10,989 bases of DNA from Alcaligenaceae bacterium (GTDB lineage Bacteria > Pseudomonadota > Gammaproteobacteria > Burkholderiales > Burkholderiaceae_B), in assembly GCA_012512545.1 (NCBI GenBank), contig JAAZDZ010000345.1, positions 1 through 10,989 on the forward strand, written 5' to 3'. A program made the translations under genes and the position numbers. Below are positions 9,073 to 10,989 of the stretch, piece by piece. The notes under the pieces were generated by a model. That model ran no database searches. It had not been told where the DNA came from and saw nothing but the letters and a program-made list of their open reading frames with translations. Every line of letters begins with the position of its first letter. Positions within the stretch are counted from its first letter, which is position 1.

Positions 9073-10989
9073 GTGACATCCAAGTCTTCCCCGCGCCGAC
9101 TCAATGCCGACGTGATCGAACTGCTCGGCTCCATGCGGTTCGCCGTCAGCCTGCTGATGTTTATCTGTGTGGCCAGCGTGATCGGCACGGTGCTCATGCA
9201 GAACCAGCTGTCCTCCGACTACTTCGATCAGTTCGGCCCGTTCTGGTATGCGGTATTCGATAAATTCGCCATCTGGCATGTCTATAACAGCTGGTGGTTT
9301 CTCATCATCATGGCGTTTCTGGTGGTATCCACCACGCTTTGCGTCATCCGCAATACGCCGCGTTTCATCAAAGATGCCCGCTCTTTTCGCGAACACGTGC
9401 GCGGCAGCAGCCTGCGCGCCTTCCCCCACCGGGTAGAAGGGGCCGTGCCCGAAGCGCCTGCCCAGGCTCTGGCACGCGTGCAGCCCTGGCTGCGCAAGAA
9501 CGGCTATGCCTGGAAAGAACGCAAAGATGGCGACAGCATTATGCTGGCGGCCAAGAAAGGCAGCGCCAATCGCCTGGGGTATATTTTTGCTCATGTGGCC
9601 ATTGTGGTGATCTGCGTGGGCGGGCTGCTGGACAGCGAATTGCCGGTGCGCCTGCAGGTGTGGCTGTTCGATAAAGAGCCGGTCACTGAAAATATGCTGA
9701 TTTCCCAGGTGCCTGAATCGGGCCGCCTGTCGCTGAACAACCCCAGCTTCCGCGCCAACATGATGGTGCCGGAAGGGGCAACTGCCTCCAACGGCCTGAT
9801 CGCCGTCGGCAACGGCCTGATTGTGCAGCCCTTGCCCTTCAGCCTGCGCCTGAAGGAATTTGTGGTTGACTACTATTCCACCGGCATGCCCAGCAGCTTC
9901 CGCAGCGTGGTGGAAGTCATTGATCACGAAACCGGCGAACAGTTCGAACAGGATATCGAAGTCAATGAGCCGCTGCGTTATCGGGGCGTTACGGTCTATC
10001 AGTCCAGCTTCGAGGATGGCGGCAGCCCGCTCAAGCTCACCGGCTACCCCCTGACCGGTGCCGCCAGCCGGCCCTTTGAGATCAGTGGCGTGGTTGGCAG
10101 CCGCAGCGAAATCGCCATCAACCAGGGGGGGCGGCAGACACCGCTTGCGGTGGAATTCACGGCATTGCGGGTTATCAACGTCGAAGACCTGGGCAGTGGT
10201 GAAATGCCGCAGCCCAAGGCGGTGGTTGATCACGTGGCGGCGGTCAGTGGCAGCGCGGCATCGGCCAACAACGAGCACATGCGCAATGTCGGGCCGAGCG
10301 TCCAGTACCGCATCATCGGCGCCGATGGCCAGGCTTACGAATACACCAACTACATGTTGCCCATCGAGCTCGATGGCAGCCGTGTCATTCTTGCCGGCAT
10401 ACGTGAATCCGAAGCCGTGCCGTTCCGTTATGTGCGCATCCCGGTCGATGCCAACGATACGGTTGAGGAATTCATGAGCCTGCGGGCGGCATTGCTGGAA
10501 CCCGCGCTGGTCAATATCGCCGCGCAGCGCTTTGCGGAAAAGAATGCGAATGCGACCATCGACGCCGACATGCTTCAAAAGGCCGCAATCGGCGCCCTGG
10601 AAAGCTTCCAGCGCGATGGTTTCAATGGGATACTGGGCAACGTGCCTGAATCCGAACACGAAAAAGTGCTCAGTTTTGCCGTACCCATGATTCAACTGTC
10701 GCTGACCGAATTGCGCGATCTCGTCCGGCTGCGCGAAGGCGGAGAAGCGGTCGCCCGCACCGGGCAGGAATGGCAGGACGGCCAGCGCTGGGTGCAGATG
10801 GCGCTGCTGGCGCTGGCCAATTTGCCCGACTACCCGGCGCCTGTTTTCATGACACTGAACACATTCGAGCAGAAAGAGGCCAGCGTCTTCCAAGTCACGC
10901 GTAGCCCCGGCAAGAATACGGTGTACCTGGGCAGCTTGTTCCTGGTCATAGGCGTATTCGCGATGTTTTATGTGCGCGACCGTCGTATC
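9073..10989 (+). CDS. resB: Cytochrome c biogenesis protein ResB (Ccs1), 3' end outside the window
   Basis: ResB with ResC/CcsA forms the System II synthase that carries heme across the inner membrane and joins it to CXXCH in apocytochromes. The frame is open for 639 codons to the window end. Transmembrane segments are at about 21-41 (SMRFAVSLLMF), 74-92 (WWFLIIMAFLVV), 168-187 (LGYIFAHVAIVV, with H174 where family members have a conserved His) and about 617-635 (VYLGSLFLVIG). Between the third and fourth lies a large periplasmic domain (about 190-615), as usual for betaproteobacterial ResB. The stretch GTVLMQNQ then FDQFGPFWYAVF is strongly family-like. GTG 9073 and GTG 9064 are both possible starts; neither has a Shine-Dalgarno, and a T8 terminator lies just upstream. 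The gene lacks only its short C-terminal end; resC/ccsA is expected next. Confidence 0.94.
   Translation, partial: MTSKSSPRRLNADVIELLGSMRFAVSLLMFICVASVIGTVLMQNQLSSDYFDQFGPFWYAVFDKFAIWHVYNSWWFLIIMAFLVVSTTLCVIRNTPRFIKDARSFREHVRGSSLRAFPHRVEGAVPEAPAQALARVQPWLRKNGYAWKERKDGDSIMLAAKKGSANRLGYIFAHVAIVVICVGGLLDSELPVRLQVWLFDKEPVTENMLISQVPESGRLSLNNPSFRANMMVPEGATASNGLIAVGNGLIVQPLPFSLRLKEFVVDYYSTGMPSSFRSVVEVIDHETGEQFEQDIEVNEPLRYRGVTVYQSSFEDGGSPLKLTGYPLTGAASRPFEISGVVGSRSEIAINQGGRQTPLAVEFTALRVINVEDLGSGEMPQPKAVVDHVAAVSGSAASANNEHMRNVGPSVQYRIIGADGQAYEYTNYMLPIELDGSRVILAGIRESEAVPFRYVRIPVDANDTVEEFMSLRAALLEPALVNIAAQRFAEKNANATIDADMLQKAAIGALESFQRDGFNGILGNVPESEHEKVLSFAVPMIQLSLTELRDLVRLREGGEAVARTGQEWQDGQRWVQMALLALANLPDYPAPVFMTLNTFEQKEASVFQVTRSPGKNTVYLGSLFLVIGVFAMFYVRDRRI

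Noticed and set aside
9019..10893. 624-codon open frame on the minus strand opposite resB
   Set aside because: It is the antisense of resB. The + frame has family sequence and transmembrane segments; the minus translation is His/Gln/Arg-rich, which is usual for GC-rich shadows.

Overview
The window is a GC-rich chromosomal segment from a betaproteobacterium, most likely Burkholderiales and probably Alcaligenaceae (Bordetella/Achromobacter-like). The grounds are the style of the core proteins, a Pseudomonas-type (Mg-dependent, cysteine-poor) HemB, a System II (ResB) cytochrome c maturation gene, and the grouping of rpoA-rplQ, cutA-dsbD, hemB-engB and cytochrome c4-resB. The lineage is inferred from protein character, not from a database search.

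Layout. (1) 52-1580: end of the ribosomal alpha operon, rpoA then rplQ on +, split by a 164-bp gap holding a perfect 16-bp inverted repeat that looks like a REP-type element; a clear intrinsic terminator follows rplQ. (2) 1667-3950: what looks like an accessory insert. It holds an Rpn-family PD-(D/E)XK nuclease gene on +, then a convergent gene on - for an unrecognised exported six-cysteine protein. (3) 3951-6505: cutA and dsbD on +, coupled through a TAATG stop/start overlap. (4) 6416-8084: engB then hemB on -, with the hemB 3' end overlapping the dsbD 3' end by 90 bp. (5) 8085-10989: a cytochrome c4-type diheme protein gene on +, a gap with three hairpins, and resB running off the window end.

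How the genes fit together. Regions 3-5 are a heme and cytochrome c theme. HemB makes porphobilinogen for heme. DsbD sends electrons across the membrane to keep periplasmic cysteines, including CXXCH motifs, reduced. ResB is half of the heme delivery and ligation machine. The diheme cytochrome beside it is a plausible client. EngB (ribosome assembly GTPase), rpoA and rplQ are housekeeping genes.

The most interesting feature is inside the Rpn gene. Its own start has no visible Shine-Dalgarno sequence, but an in-frame ATG at 2534 has a near-consensus one (AAAGGAG, 6-nt spacing). That would make a separate 105-residue C-terminal protein, the arrangement described for Rpn toxins with an intragenic antitoxin. 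The same segment carries a period-4-residue, 12-bp tandem array that could change copy number without breaking the frame. A 16-bp exact copy of an internal Rpn segment lies just past its stop codon.
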